NCBI GenBank assembly: GCA_903903205.1
Contig: CAIUXU010000003.1
Span: 1 to 11,550, forward strand
DNA: 11,550 bases
Source: an uncultured Syntrophobacterales bacterium
GTDB lineage: Bacteria; Desulfobacterota; Syntrophia; Syntrophales; UBA5619
Direction of reading: 5' to 3'
Part shown: positions 1 to 7,284 of the stretch, in pieces
Position numbering within the stretch: the first letter of the stretch is position 1
Layout: each line of letters starts with the position of its first letter
Translations under genes and position numbers: made by a program
The notes under the pieces: model-generated
Told to the model about the DNA's origin: nothing
Seen by the model: the letters and a program-made list of their open reading frames with translations, nothing else
The model's database searches: none

Positions 1-744
1 GGCGGGGCCATCGGCTCCGAAATCGTGGCCAAATCGGCCCCCGACGGCTACACCCTGCTCTTCGGGGGCATGGGATGGAGCACCACCTATCCCGCCGTTG
101 AAGGCCGCTCCAAGGGGCCGGACGACCTCATGGCCGTCTGCCGGATCAACTACAGCCCGACCATCATCGCCTCTCGTCCCGAGCTGCCGTTCAAAACCTT
201 CAAGGAGATGCTGGCATACGCCAAAGCCAATCCGGATAAGTTGATCTTCAGCAATACCGGACCCTGGGGTCAGGCCGACCTCCCCTGGAAGATGATCGGC
301 AAAGAGACCGGCATCAAAACAAGGAACGTACCCTACGACGGCGGCGGTCCCGCGCTTCTGGCCGCTCTGGGTGGACATGCGGATATAACCGGGGGATTGG
401 TTACAGCCCTTCTTCCGCACATCAGATCGGGAAAGCTTCGCGGCCTGGCCACCCTCGACTACAAGCGTGAGGAGCAATTGCCCGACGTCCCCACCGCCAA
501 GGAAGAGGGGGTAAATGTCGTTAATCTCATGTGGCGGGCCGTTCTGGCGCCCAAAGGCACCCCCCGACCCGTGATTGATAAGCTCGCACATGCCTTCAAG
601 CTGATGACCGAGGACAAGTCCGTCATCAGCATGATCAAGCAATTTGGGGACGAAATCCAGTACCTTGGCCCAGACGAATTCGGCAAGCTCTGGCGGGAAG
701 AGTTCGATAACCAGCGTGAACTCGGTAAGTCCCTGAAGAAATAG
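1..744 (+). CDS. tctC: TctC/Bug-family periplasmic substrate-binding protein (5' partial)
   Basis: This is the solute receptor of a tripartite tricarboxylate transporter. It binds a carboxylate in the periplasm and delivers it to the TctAB membrane pair. The frame is open from base 1 and reads GGAIGSEIVAKSAPDGYTLL, the conserved family segment that normally sits about 70 residues into the protein. The signal peptide and first lobe are therefore outside the window, and the GTG at 25 is an internal codon, not the start. About 247 residues remain of a usual length near 320. Other family landmarks are the Y-D-G-G-G-P-A-L-L-A-A-L-G-G-H stretch and the LAPKGTP segment near the C-terminus. The gene ends in TAG and is followed after 27 bp by tctB. 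The substrate cannot be told from sequence, since Bug proteins bind many different carboxylates. Family assignment is firm. Confidence 0.93.
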   Translation, partial: GGAIGSEIVAKSAPDGYTLLFGGMGWSTTYPAVEGRSKGPDDLMAVCRINYSPTIIASRPELPFKTFKEMLAYAKANPDKLIFSNTGPWGQADLPWKMIGKETGIKTRNVPYDGGGPALLAALGGHADITGGLVTALLPHIRSGKLRGLATLDYKREEQLPDVPTAKEEGVNVVNLMWRAVLAPKGTPRPVIDKLAHAFKLMTEDKSVISMIKQFGDEIQYLGPDEFGKLWREEFDNQRELGKSLKK

Positions 745-771
745 ACATCGTAGGGGCTGGGAGAGTATATT

Positions 772-1224
772 ATGCGAAAACCAGGGGAAATCGTCGCAGG
801 GCTTTGCTTTCTGGCCATCGCTATCGGCTTTACGGTTGGCGCCGTGAAACTTCAGATTGGGGCGCCAACCGAACCTCAACCCGGCTTCTTCCCATTTTGG
901 GGCGGGGTGATTCTGATCGCGCTTTCCGCTCTATTCCTCTTCCAGGCCTGGGGAGGCCGGGTGACTGGTGAGAGCCAGACTTTTGGCAGACTGGGCGGCC
1001 CCGTCGTTGTCGTCCTGACATTGATCCTTTATGTGGCTGCGATGGAAAAGGTGGGATATGTCATCACCACGGCGCTCCTTTCTGCGGTGGTCCTGAAAGT
1101 TCTTGAAACGAAACCGCTATCCATTCTGCTTGTGAGCCTGATCCTGCCCGTCGCAAGCTACCTGCTTTTTGATCGCCTGCTGGGAGTGACCCTGCCCCTC
1201 GGGTGGCTGTCGGCTTTCGGGTAA
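772..1224 (+). CDS. tctB: TctB-family small membrane subunit of tripartite tricarboxylate transporter
   Basis: This is a 150-residue hydrophobic protein with about four membrane segments, the usual size and topology of TctB, the small poorly conserved inner-membrane subunit that pairs with TctA. The N-terminal segment, the QPGFFPFWGG motif near residues 36-45 (Q-P-G-F-F-P typical of the family) and the C-terminal hydrophobic hairpin fit. The ATG at 772 is preceded by GGGAGAG at 759-765 with 6-bp spacing, which settles the start. It lies between tctC and tctA with 27-bp and 9-bp gaps, so the three are almost certainly one transcript. The identification rests partly on gene order, because TctB sequences diverge strongly. 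Confidence 0.9.
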   Translation: MRKPGEIVAGLCFLAIAIGFTVGAVKLQIGAPTEPQPGFFPFWGGVILIALSALFLFQAWGGRVTGESQTFGRLGGPVVVVLTLILYVAAMEKVGYVITTALLSAVVLKVLETKPLSILLVSLILPVASYLLFDRLLGVTLPLGWLSAFG

Positions 1225-1233
1225 GAGGAACTT

Positions 1234-2721
1234 ATGGATTTTTTCCAAAATCTTGCCGGAGGATTTGCCGTTGCCCTGACCGCGTCGAACCTCTTCTATT
1301 GTGCGATTGGAGCGATCCTGGGCACAGCCATCGGCGTACTGCCGGGTCTCGGCCCTCCCGCAACAATCGCCCTTCTCCTGCCGGTGACGTTCAAGATGGA
1401 CCCGGTCTCGGCAGTCATCATGCTTTCGGGCATATTCTACGGCGCCATGTACGGCGGCTCCACGACCTCGATCCTCCTGAATATCCCCGGGGAGGCGGCC
1501 TCGGTGGTGACGTGCCTCGACGGATACAAGATGGCCCGGAATGGAAGGGCCGGAGCGGCTCTCGGCATATCGGCTATCGGCTCATTTATCGCTGCTTCGC
1601 TGTCCGTTCTGGGGATATCGATCCTGGCCCCGGCCCTTGCCTCCTTTGCCCTGAAATTTGGCCCTCCCGAGTACTTTTGTCTTGTGCTCCTTGGCCTGAT
1701 GATGGCGGTCTATCTCTCCGAGGAATCGGTCCTGAAAGGCATGATGATGGGCGTCCTGGGTCTTCTTCTGGGCACCATCGGCCTCGATCCGGTCTCCGGA
1801 AGCCAGCGGTTTACCTTCGGAGTGAGCCGATTGACGGATGGCGTTGACTTTGTTGTGATGGTCATGGGGCTCTTCGGTCTGGCCGAGATTCTGTGTAACC
1901 TGGAGGCCCCGGAAAATCGGGAAATCTTCAAAACGGCGCTCAAAGGGCTGCTCCCCACCCGTGAGGATTGGCGACAGTGCTGGGCATCGGTTTTGCGGGG
2001 GTCCACCATCGGCTTTTTCATCGGTGTGTTGCCCGGCGGAGGGGCCATCATCAGTTCTTTTGCGGCCTACGCCGTCGAAAAGCGCCTCTCCAAACATCCC
2101 GAGCGTTTCGGCAACGGGGCGATTGAGGGCGTGGCTGCACCCGAGGCGGCGAACAACGCAGCCTCAACATCATCATTCATACCACTGTTAACCTTGGGGA
2201 TTCCCGGAAATGCATCGATCGCCATGATCTTCGTTGCCCTGATGATTCACGGTATCCGGCCGGGTCCGCTCCTGCTGCAGGATCACCCGCAGCTCTTCTG
2301 GGGCGTAATCGCCTCCATGTATATCGGCAATGTCATGCTATTGGGACTCAACCTTCCCCTGGTCGGCTTTTGGGTGCGAATGCTGAAAGTCCCCTACCGG
2401 TACCTGGCAGTGGTCGTCGTGGTTGTTTGCGTCATCGGAGCCTACAGTGTAAACAACTCTACCTGGGATGTGGGCATGATGGTGTTTTTCGGCGTCGTTG
2501 GGTACCTGCTGCGCAAGTTCGCCTTTCCGGCTTCCCCTTTTATCCTGGCGATGATCCTTGGACCCATGCTGGAGAAGACGCTTCAGCAATCCCTGATCGC
2601 TTCCGGGGGCGATTTCTTCACGTTCATTAACCGACCCATTTCAGCCACCCTTCTCGTGGCTGCCGCTTTCCTCATCCTGACACCAGCGGTCAAACATATA
2701 TGGGGAAAATACCGTCTTTGA
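1234..2721 (+). CDS. tctA: TctA-family large membrane subunit of tripartite tricarboxylate transporter
   Basis: This is a 495-residue polytopic inner-membrane protein, the transport channel of the TctABC secondary carrier. Length matches the family norm of about 500. The diagnostic N-terminal motifs are present: a GVLPGLGPPATIALLLP loop near residues 35-51 and the G-I-F-Y-G-A-M-Y-G-G-S-T-T-S-I-L-L-N-I-P-G-E segment just after it. The second half repeats the theme with GVLPGGGAIISS and a segment ending in LTLGIPGNASIAM, reflecting the internal two-fold arrangement of the family. The start ATG follows AAGAGGA with about 4-5 bp spacing and lies 9 bp after the tctB stop. It is the last gene of the operon; a 13-bp inverted repeat follows immediately. 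Several long antisense frames over this gene are composition shadows. Confidence 0.96.
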   Translation: MDFFQNLAGGFAVALTASNLFYCAIGAILGTAIGVLPGLGPPATIALLLPVTFKMDPVSAVIMLSGIFYGAMYGGSTTSILLNIPGEAASVVTCLDGYKMARNGRAGAALGISAIGSFIAASLSVLGISILAPALASFALKFGPPEYFCLVLLGLMMAVYLSEESVLKGMMMGVLGLLLGTIGLDPVSGSQRFTFGVSRLTDGVDFVVMVMGLFGLAEILCNLEAPENREIFKTALKGLLPTREDWRQCWASVLRGSTIGFFIGVLPGGGAIISSFAAYAVEKRLSKHPERFGNGAIEGVAAPEAANNAASTSSFIPLLTLGIPGNASIAMIFVALMIHGIRPGPLLLQDHPQLFWGVIASMYIGNVMLLGLNLPLVGFWVRMLKVPYRYLAVVVVVVCVIGAYSVNNSTWDVGMMVFFGVVGYLLRKFAFPASPFILAMILGPMLEKTLQQSLIASGGDFFTFINRPISATLLVAAAFLILTPAVKHIWGKYRL

Positions 2722-2723
2722 AC

Positions 2724-2768
2724 CCGGAATCGTAGGAACGGACTTGAAACCCGCCCCTACGATTCCGG
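2724..2768. repeat. Perfect 13-bp inverted repeat (REP-like) between convergent tctA and glycosyltransferase
   Basis: The left arm at 2724-2736 (CCGGAATCGTAGG) is the exact reverse complement of the right arm at 2756-2768, with a 19-nt loop. No T-run follows on either strand, so it is not a textbook intrinsic terminator, though it lies at the convergent junction. The right arm encodes the last three codons (P-E-S) and the TAG stop of the minus-strand glycosyltransferase. The minus-strand core ATCGTAGGGGC recurs at 747-757 on the plus strand between tctC and tctB, and a related CGTAGGAGC occurs at 11150-11158. This suggests a dispersed palindromic element, which is an inference. Confidence 0.75.
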
Positions 2769-4130
2769 AAAACAGGATCGCATTTCTTCCAGAATTCGGA
2801 ATTGGATGTCAGGCTCCGGGATTCCAGAAGGAATCGCTGCAAGCAATGGAATTGACTGCCCCATCCGGCCGAGAAGCCCCTTCAGGCCCTCAAACATAGG
2901 GAGAGGGGGAAATGCAGAACGGCTGAGGTGGTGAACCAGCCTCAGTGTTTTCAGGCCGTCAAACCAGACATGGAACTGCCGGCGGAGATGTTCGGCATCG
3001 GGGCAGTTTCTGCGGATAACCGGCCAATCGGTCTCAAAACGGGAAAGTTCCAGATACTCCTTCAGTTCAGGGTGGATCTTTTGGGCGTCCGCCAGGATGG
3101 CCTCCGAATCTCTGTCCGGGGCAGCCTCCATCCCGGACAGCCACTCCCGGAGGATCGCGAAAATTCGGGAATCATGGAGGCGGTATTCATCCGTCTCCCC
3201 GTTCATGAAGCGCAGCATCCGCTGACCGGTTCCGAAGGGTACCCGATGCGATTGGCGCGAAGAAGGGAAAACCATCGTAGTTCCAATCTGTCCTACTCTT
3301 CGGAGTTTAGCGAGTTTGTCCAGAAAGTGAAAATCCTCCGCGGCCGTGCGCCTGTTCATTCCCCGGACCGCGGCATAGGCCTGCGCTGTGCAGGACATCG
3401 TCGAGCCGATCGCATGAAAAGCGTAGGGTGAGCCAGCAAACGACAACCCGATAACATAGGCCCGCAAAAAGATTTCATAGCAGCAGATCGCCGCCAGCAG
3501 CTTTGGGTCGGCGGGTTTCTGATGGGCCTAGCTCGCAACGGCCGCCGGATCGCCCGTCGTCGCAAAATGGGTCTGAACCGCGGCCAGATAGTTTTCCATC
3601 ACCAATGTATCTGCATCGAGACAACAGATCACTCCGCCTCCCGGCCCCCTTCCATTGAGAACCGCAAGCACGCCATCCATGCCGATCTTCCGCGCCGTCC
3701 CTACGCCGCCGTCCCGGTCAGGGATCTCCACACCCGCTGATGAGGCATCGATGCAACCCAGGCGAATCCCGCTGTCGGCGATCCGTTCGATATCACTCTT
3801 CAGGATGGCAGATCCGACTACGGATGGTGTCCGTCCGGCGATGAGCTCCCCGAGAATGCAAAGCGTGGCCTGGTTGTCGCGGATCTCTTCTTCAGCGGCC
3901 ACGGTCGGCCTGTAATTGTTCACAACGCAGACAACAAGGGTACGACGGAGATCACAGGGCGGATTTGCGGCGATACAGGAGAGGGTGCGAAAGAGGGAGG
4001 CGCTTTCAGCCAGGGCCGGAATGACGACCGCCTGCTCCACAAAAGCAACGGACGCTGTCAGAAGGGGGCGAACCGGGAAGACCGCATATTTTTTCAGGTA
4101 TTTATCAATTATCTCCATACCATGCATCAT
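2757..4130 (-). pseudogene. Family-2-like glycosyltransferase interrupted by one in-frame amber codon
   Basis: One minus-strand frame runs from ATG at 4130 to TAG at 2757 (457 codons) with a single internal TAG at 3528-3530 (codon 201). Both sides read as one protein in the same frame, with no frameshift. The N-terminal part has a GT-A-like layout: a VVIPALAES strand near residue 35, a G-V-G-T-A-R-K-I-G-M-D segment near 142-152, and C-L-D-A-D-T at 170-175 as the DxD-type nucleotide-sugar/metal site. After the stop come a G-S-P-Y-A-F-H-A-I-G-S-T segment and A-A-E-D-F-H-F-L, the usual acidic catalytic-region position. A sugar-nucleotide-dependent transferase is thus likely; donor and acceptor are unknown. 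I see no clear membrane segment. AGGGGAG (4141-4147 on this strand) precedes the ATG by 10 nt. It may be a recent pseudogene, a sequencing error or a readthrough gene. A TTG at 3467 could in principle restart translation, but only for a fragment lacking DxD. Confidence 0.78.
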
Positions 4131-4142
4131 TAAATCAAAGCT

Positions 4143-4181
4143 CCCCTATTGTGATATAAACCGCCAATACCACAATTGGGG
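4143..4181. promoter_or_regulatory. Imperfect inverted repeat in divergent spacer, covering the glycosyltransferase RBS
   Basis: CCCCTATTGTG at 4143-4153 pairs with CACAATTGGGG at 4171-4181 at 10 of 11 positions (one T/T mismatch), with a 17-nt loop. It occupies half of the 83-bp spacer between the minus-strand glycosyltransferase and the plus-strand Nudix gene. Read as glycosyltransferase mRNA, the 3' arm contains most of its AGGGGAG ribosome binding site, so folding would hide it. It could equally be a double-stranded operator serving both genes. The structure is seen; the role is inferred. Confidence 0.45.
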
Positions 4182-4213
4182 GCTTGTAAAAAGGTGCGAA
4201 AACTGCTTACTGT

Positions 4214-4729
4214 ATGAACATGGAAAAGAAACTTAGAACCATCGCGACCCTTCGGGCGCGCAGCTTTTCGGCCTCGCTTGACCAGGTAGAGCTGCAAAAC
4301 GGCCAGATCAAGGAAAGAATCCGCATCGATCATCCTGAGGCGGTCGCTATCATTCCCCTGCTCAGCGAGTCGGAGATCATCATGGTCCGGCAATTTCGCT
4401 ACGCTATTGGCAAAGATACGCTGGAGATACCCGCCGGCAAAGTGGATGCAGGGGAAAAACCGGCCGACGCTGTTCATCGGGAACTTCTCGAAGAAACAGG
4501 TTATAAGGCGGATCATATTGAACATCTTTGCTCCTACCAGCCGGCGATCGGATACTCGAATGAGATCATTCACATTTATGTCGCCCGCGGGATGCACAAA
4601 ATATCCCGCCTCCTGGATGAGGCCGAGATCTCATCATGCGAAATCATGGATCTCGGCGCTCTCCGCAAACTTCTGGCCGATGGCGAGATCCTGGATGGCA
4701 AGACAATGCTGGCGCTTGGTTTCCTCTGA
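4214..4729 (+). CDS. Nudix hydrolase, ADP-ribose pyrophosphatase type
   Basis: This is a cytoplasmic 171-residue hydrolase expected to cleave nucleoside diphosphates linked to another moiety, most likely ADP-ribose to AMP and ribose 5-phosphate. The complete Nudix box GX5EX7REUXEEXGU is at residues 75-97 (G75, E81, R89-E90, E93-E94, G96-Y97), carrying the Mg-binding glutamates. The preceding RQFRYAIGKDTLEIPAGK segment is typical of the NudF/ADP-ribose pyrophosphatase branch. Length is slightly short of the usual 180-210 residues. There is no strong Shine-Dalgarno sequence: AAGG at 4191-4194 is about 19 nt before ATG 4214, and another ATG follows at 4220, so the exact start is uncertain. It is convergent with the next gene across only 13 bp. 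Substrate preference within Nudix enzymes cannot be fixed from motifs alone. Confidence 0.92.
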   Translation: MNMEKKLRTIATLRARSFSASLDQVELQNGQIKERIRIDHPEAVAIIPLLSESEIIMVRQFRYAIGKDTLEIPAGKVDAGEKPADAVHRELLEETGYKADHIEHLCSYQPAIGYSNEIIHIYVARGMHKISRLLDEAEISSCEIMDLGALRKLLADGEILDGKTMLALGFL

Positions 4730-4742
4730 GTCCGTTTTTTAC

Positions 4743-5783
4743 TTATAATCCCTGAAACTTAAATGGTTTTGCATTTTTGAATGAATCCAGGACTTGTCCC
4801 GTATAGGTTTCAAAATTTTCTAAAGAGAGCTTTTTAACAGACGCATTTTCACTGAAATCGACTTTTTTAAGGTCCACAGAAATGACATTCGGAGTTAGTA
4901 CGTTTTCAAAATAATAAACAAGGTTCTTCTGGTCAGATACGGATCTCCAGCGGGTCGAAGAAATATTCGGTTCATCTTTTGAGGAAATCCCAAAAGGCAC
5001 AGAGCAATTCCTGATGACACTGAAAGCACCCGCAACAGCAATTCTGGTATCGCTTGTCCGGGGTATTGCACTTATATAATAGGAGGCTCTGACGAAGCGG
5101 TCTGCCGCGCGATTGGCGCCAGGAAGCATAATTGTGCCCGGTATCCCGCGCCAATAATCATTTAAGGCCAACTGCTTTGAAAAAGTCGGAGAGTTGGTCA
5201 TGACATTATAAGAACGATCGTGACTGATAACCAATTTCCCATTGATATATTCAAAGATCGCATTATCACCTGTTGTATCAGAAATTGATAAATGCAGCGT
5301 CGAGAACTTCTTCGTCCCGGGAATGAAATCCGAAACGACCACAAATTTTTCATTTCTCAGTTCATCAACCGCTTCTTTTACTGAGGCGAAATTATCCAAT
5401 ACATACTGCACCCAGGCGGCTATGGTTAATCCTTGTTGTTTGCCGTCATACTTTGGATATTCTGATTCCGCCAGCCACAAAATATTCGCCACCAACCCCT
5501 TCTCGTTCATACCGTCAGCAGTAGAGATATCAAATGCAGTTAAAATAACGCTGCCATAACGTGATTTCCAAGTAATGGAATTGGGGCCTACTTCACCATT
5601 TCTTTGCATACCCCTGGGGAATATCCACATGTTAGCCGGTATTTCATCCTTCCAGTCCATAGACCTGGCAGTGATGATCGTATTTTCAGGGCCCTGATAA
5701 ACAACGCGTGTACATGCCGTTGTTTCCAGGGTTGAAAGCAGGTTCATGGCAGCACTTAATATCAATACAAACAGCATGTTCAT
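4743..5783 (-). CDS. Exported choloylglycine hydrolase/penicillin V acylase-family Ntn hydrolase
   Basis: This 346-residue enzyme should hydrolyse linear amide bonds (bile-salt, penicillin V or acyl-homoserine-lactone type). A hydrophobic signal peptide (about residues 3-23) is directly followed by Cys24. Cleavage there would expose the N-terminal nucleophile typical of Ntn hydrolases and place the enzyme in the periplasm or outside. The catalytic set of the family is visible: C24 (A-C-T-R), R40, D43 (R-S-M-D-W), N93 (G-M-N-E-K-G-L), N197 (T-N-S-P) and R229 (A-D-R-F-V-R). Spacing of C24, R40, D43 and N197 matches bile salt hydrolase Cys2, Arg18, Asp21 and Asn175 with a constant offset of 22. 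GAGAGGA lies 7 nt before the ATG. The gene is visibly AT-richer than its neighbours and stands alone, which hints at separate acquisition. Its substrate is unknown; bile-salt activity should not be assumed. Confidence 0.9.
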   Translation of the reverse strand: MNMLFVLILSAAMNLLSTLETTACTRVVYQGPENTIITARSMDWKDEIPANMWIFPRGMQRNGEVGPNSITWKSRYGSVILTAFDISTADGMNEKGLVANILWLAESEYPKYDGKQQGLTIAAWVQYVLDNFASVKEAVDELRNEKFVVVSDFIPGTKKFSTLHLSISDTTGDNAIFEYINGKLVISHDRSYNVMTNSPTFSKQLALNDYWRGIPGTIMLPGANRAADRFVRASYYISAIPRTSDTRIAVAGAFSVIRNCSVPFGISSKDEPNISSTRWRSVSDQKNLVYYFENVLTPNVISVDLKKVDFSENASVKKLSLENFETYTGQVLDSFKNAKPFKFQGL

Positions 5784-5927
5784 GGCATTATCCTCTCAGC
5801 AATTGTTGCATTCATGGGGTTGTCCGTTTCGCATCCTTTTAATGCAGTATCCGTTTTTTCACCTTCTCCCCCTTGCCATCTTTTACTGGAATGGGTCAAG
5901 CCATTTTTTGAAACGGTGAATGTTTTC

Positions 5928-5957
5928 TTGACATGCAGGCTCAATGCTGCTTAAAAT
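5928..5957 (+). promoter_or_regulatory. Candidate sigma70-type promoter of the pqi operon
   Basis: A consensus -35 box TTGACA is at 5928-5933, followed by an 18-bp spacer and TAAAAT at 5952-5957 (5 of 6 matches to the -10 consensus). Transcription would begin near 5964 and give a leader of about 56 nt before the ATG at 6020. The position also argues against using the in-frame ATG at 5933, which falls inside the -35 box. Confidence 0.6.
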
Positions 5958-6019
5958 CCCGCCGTCAACATCAATCTCAATATGGAGAGAAACCGTTCCA
6001 CTCGACTCAGATAGAAGCA

Positions 6020-6652
6020 ATGGCTCATCAAATAGAACCACTCATCGCTTGCCGCGAATGCGATCTTCTACTGCGGGAGATTCCGCTTTTTCCAAACGAT
6101 GTGGCTTCCTGCCGCGGCTGCGGCGCGCAGCTCTACCGCAATACACCCAACAGCCTGAATCGCACACTTGTCTTTAGTCTGACGGCCGCCATACTCTTCA
6201 TCATTGCCAATGCCTACCCTATCTTGGGGATCGAAATCCAGGGAACCCGAAACGCAACGAACCTGTACGGCGCCGTATACTCCCTGTGGAACCACGAGAT
6301 GCGAATAATCGCGTTACTGGTTTTCGCAACAACAATTTTGATCCCCGCCGTAGAACTTACCATGATGATTTATCTCCTTCTACCGCTCTGCTTGCGGCGT
6401 AAACCGCCGGGTATCGCCCTGAACCTGCGCATTTTGCAGGGTATTAAACCGTGGGGCATGATCGAGGTGTTCATGCTGGGGGTGCTGGTATCGCTTGTGA
6501 AATTGAACGATTCATTCAGTATCATTCCCGGTGTGGCCCTCTGGGCTTTCGGGGGACTTACCTTCATGTTTGCCACTGTTGCGGCATCGTTCAATCCCCG
6601 TGACGTTTGGGCTCATCTGGACAGGGAGCCTGACGGTAAGGGGTCAACATGA
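6020..6652 (+). CDS. pqiA: PqiA-like membrane protein, first half-protein
   Basis: This is a 210-residue inner-membrane protein corresponding to one of the two repeated halves of E. coli-type PqiA, the membrane partner of the MCE protein PqiB in envelope lipid transport. A rubredoxin-like cysteine cluster (C11-x2-C14, C31-x2-C34) precedes four hydrophobic segments; the first ends in the family motif N-A-Y-P-I-L. The frame is open upstream to an ATG at 5933, but that codon lies in the promoter. The ATG at 6020, just ahead of the cysteine cluster, is therefore chosen, although its Shine-Dalgarno sequence is weak. The stop overlaps the start of the next gene as ATGA (6649-6652), implying translational coupling. 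Full PqiA proteins are about 417 residues with both halves fused; here they are separate genes, an arrangement that also occurs in other bacteria. Confidence 0.88.
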   Translation: MAHQIEPLIACRECDLLLREIPLFPNDVASCRGCGAQLYRNTPNSLNRTLVFSLTAAILFIIANAYPILGIEIQGTRNATNLYGAVYSLWNHEMRIIALLVFATTILIPAVELTMMIYLLLPLCLRRKPPGIALNLRILQGIKPWGMIEVFMLGVLVSLVKLNDSFSIIPGVALWAFGGLTFMFATVAASFNPRDVWAHLDREPDGKGST

Positions 6653-7284
6653 AACAGGCAGAACCGACAGCAGCAGGGCTGGGTCTTCGCTCCTGTCACA
6701 TCTGTGGCCTGCTATCCAGGTCGGACGAGTCGGCCGGCGCCACACACTGTCCCCGGTGCCGCACGCAAATTCATTCCCGTAAACCAAACAGCGTGAGCCA
6801 CTGCTGGGCGCTGATCATAGCCGCCTATATCCTCTATCTCCCCGCAAACCTGCTGCCGATCATGGAAACCGGTTCTCTGTTCACCTACAGAGAGGACACC
6901 ATCATGAGCGGTGTGGTCCACCTGTGGAAAACCGGCTTCTGGGGTATTTCCACCATCGTATTCATCGCCAGTATTATGGTGCCGTTGTTTAAGTTGATCG
7001 CACTCACCCTGCTGTTGATTTCGGTACAATGCCGCTCAACCTGGTGGCCGATGCAGCGGGCCAAGCTCTATCGCCTGGTGGAGCTGGTCGGTCGCTGGTC
7101 CATGCTGGATATCTACGTCGTAACGCTTCTGGCCGGACTGGTACAGCTCCGGTCACTGGCGACGGTCAAAGCCGGCGCCGGTGCCATTGCCTTTGGCGCA
7201 GTCGTGGTGCTGACCATGTTTGCTGCCATGAAATTCGATCCACGTCTGATCTGGGATCCGCTTCGGAAAGAGAACATATTATGA
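6649..7284 (+). CDS. pqiA: PqiA-like membrane protein, second half-protein
   Basis: This 211-residue protein is the second PqiA half. It again has a cysteine cluster (C16-x2-C19, C34-x2-C37) followed by four hydrophobic segments. The first of these ends in L-P-A-N-L-L-P-I-M, the best-conserved PqiA motif. Near the C-terminus M-K-F-D-P-R-L-I-W-D matches the F-N-P-R-D-V-W of the first half, confirming the internal duplication. AAGGGG lies 5 nt before the ATG. The start overlaps the upstream stop and the stop overlaps the pqiB start (ATGA, 7281-7284), so expression should be tightly coupled. The two halves probably form a heterodimer equivalent to fused PqiA and deliver lipid to, or receive it from, PqiB. 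That pairing is inferred from gene order and family knowledge. Confidence 0.9.
   Translation: MKQAEPTAAGLGLRSCHICGLLSRSDESAGATHCPRCRTQIHSRKPNSVSHCWALIIAAYILYLPANLLPIMETGSLFTYREDTIMSGVVHLWKTGFWGISTIVFIASIMVPLFKLIALTLLLISVQCRSTWWPMQRAKLYRLVELVGRWSMLDIYVVTLLAGLVQLRSLATVKAGAGAIAFGAVVVLTMFAAMKFDPRLIWDPLRKENIL

Noticed and set aside
1582..2097. Long antisense frames over tctA (also 1710-2051, 2338-2589) and the plus-strand frame 1203-1847
   Set aside because: They overlap a clearly conserved TctA, show low-complexity composition rich in R, G, P, H and Q, and match no family I recognise; they are GC-rich shadows.
2928..3431. Plus-strand 167-codon frame opposite the glycosyltransferase C-terminal half
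   Set aside because: The minus strand reads as coherent protein continuous with the N-terminal half; the plus frame has no family features.
3528..3530. Pyrrolysine insertion at the amber codon
   Set aside because: Known pyrrolysine proteins are mainly methylamine methyltransferases; no insertion context or pyl genes are visible, and TAG is used as a normal stop by other genes here.
4130..4597. 155-residue antisense frame over the Nudix gene
   Set aside because: The plus strand carries a perfect Nudix box; the antisense product has no recognisable motif.
5933..6019. 29-residue N-terminal extension of the first PqiA half
   Set aside because: The ATG at 5933 lies in a consensus -35 box and has no ribosome binding site; family proteins begin shortly before the cysteine cluster.
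7029..7280. N-terminal extension of PqiB
   Set aside because: It overlaps the conserved second PqiA half in another frame and would put 84 non-family residues before the membrane helix; ATG 7281 with its ATGA overlap is far better.
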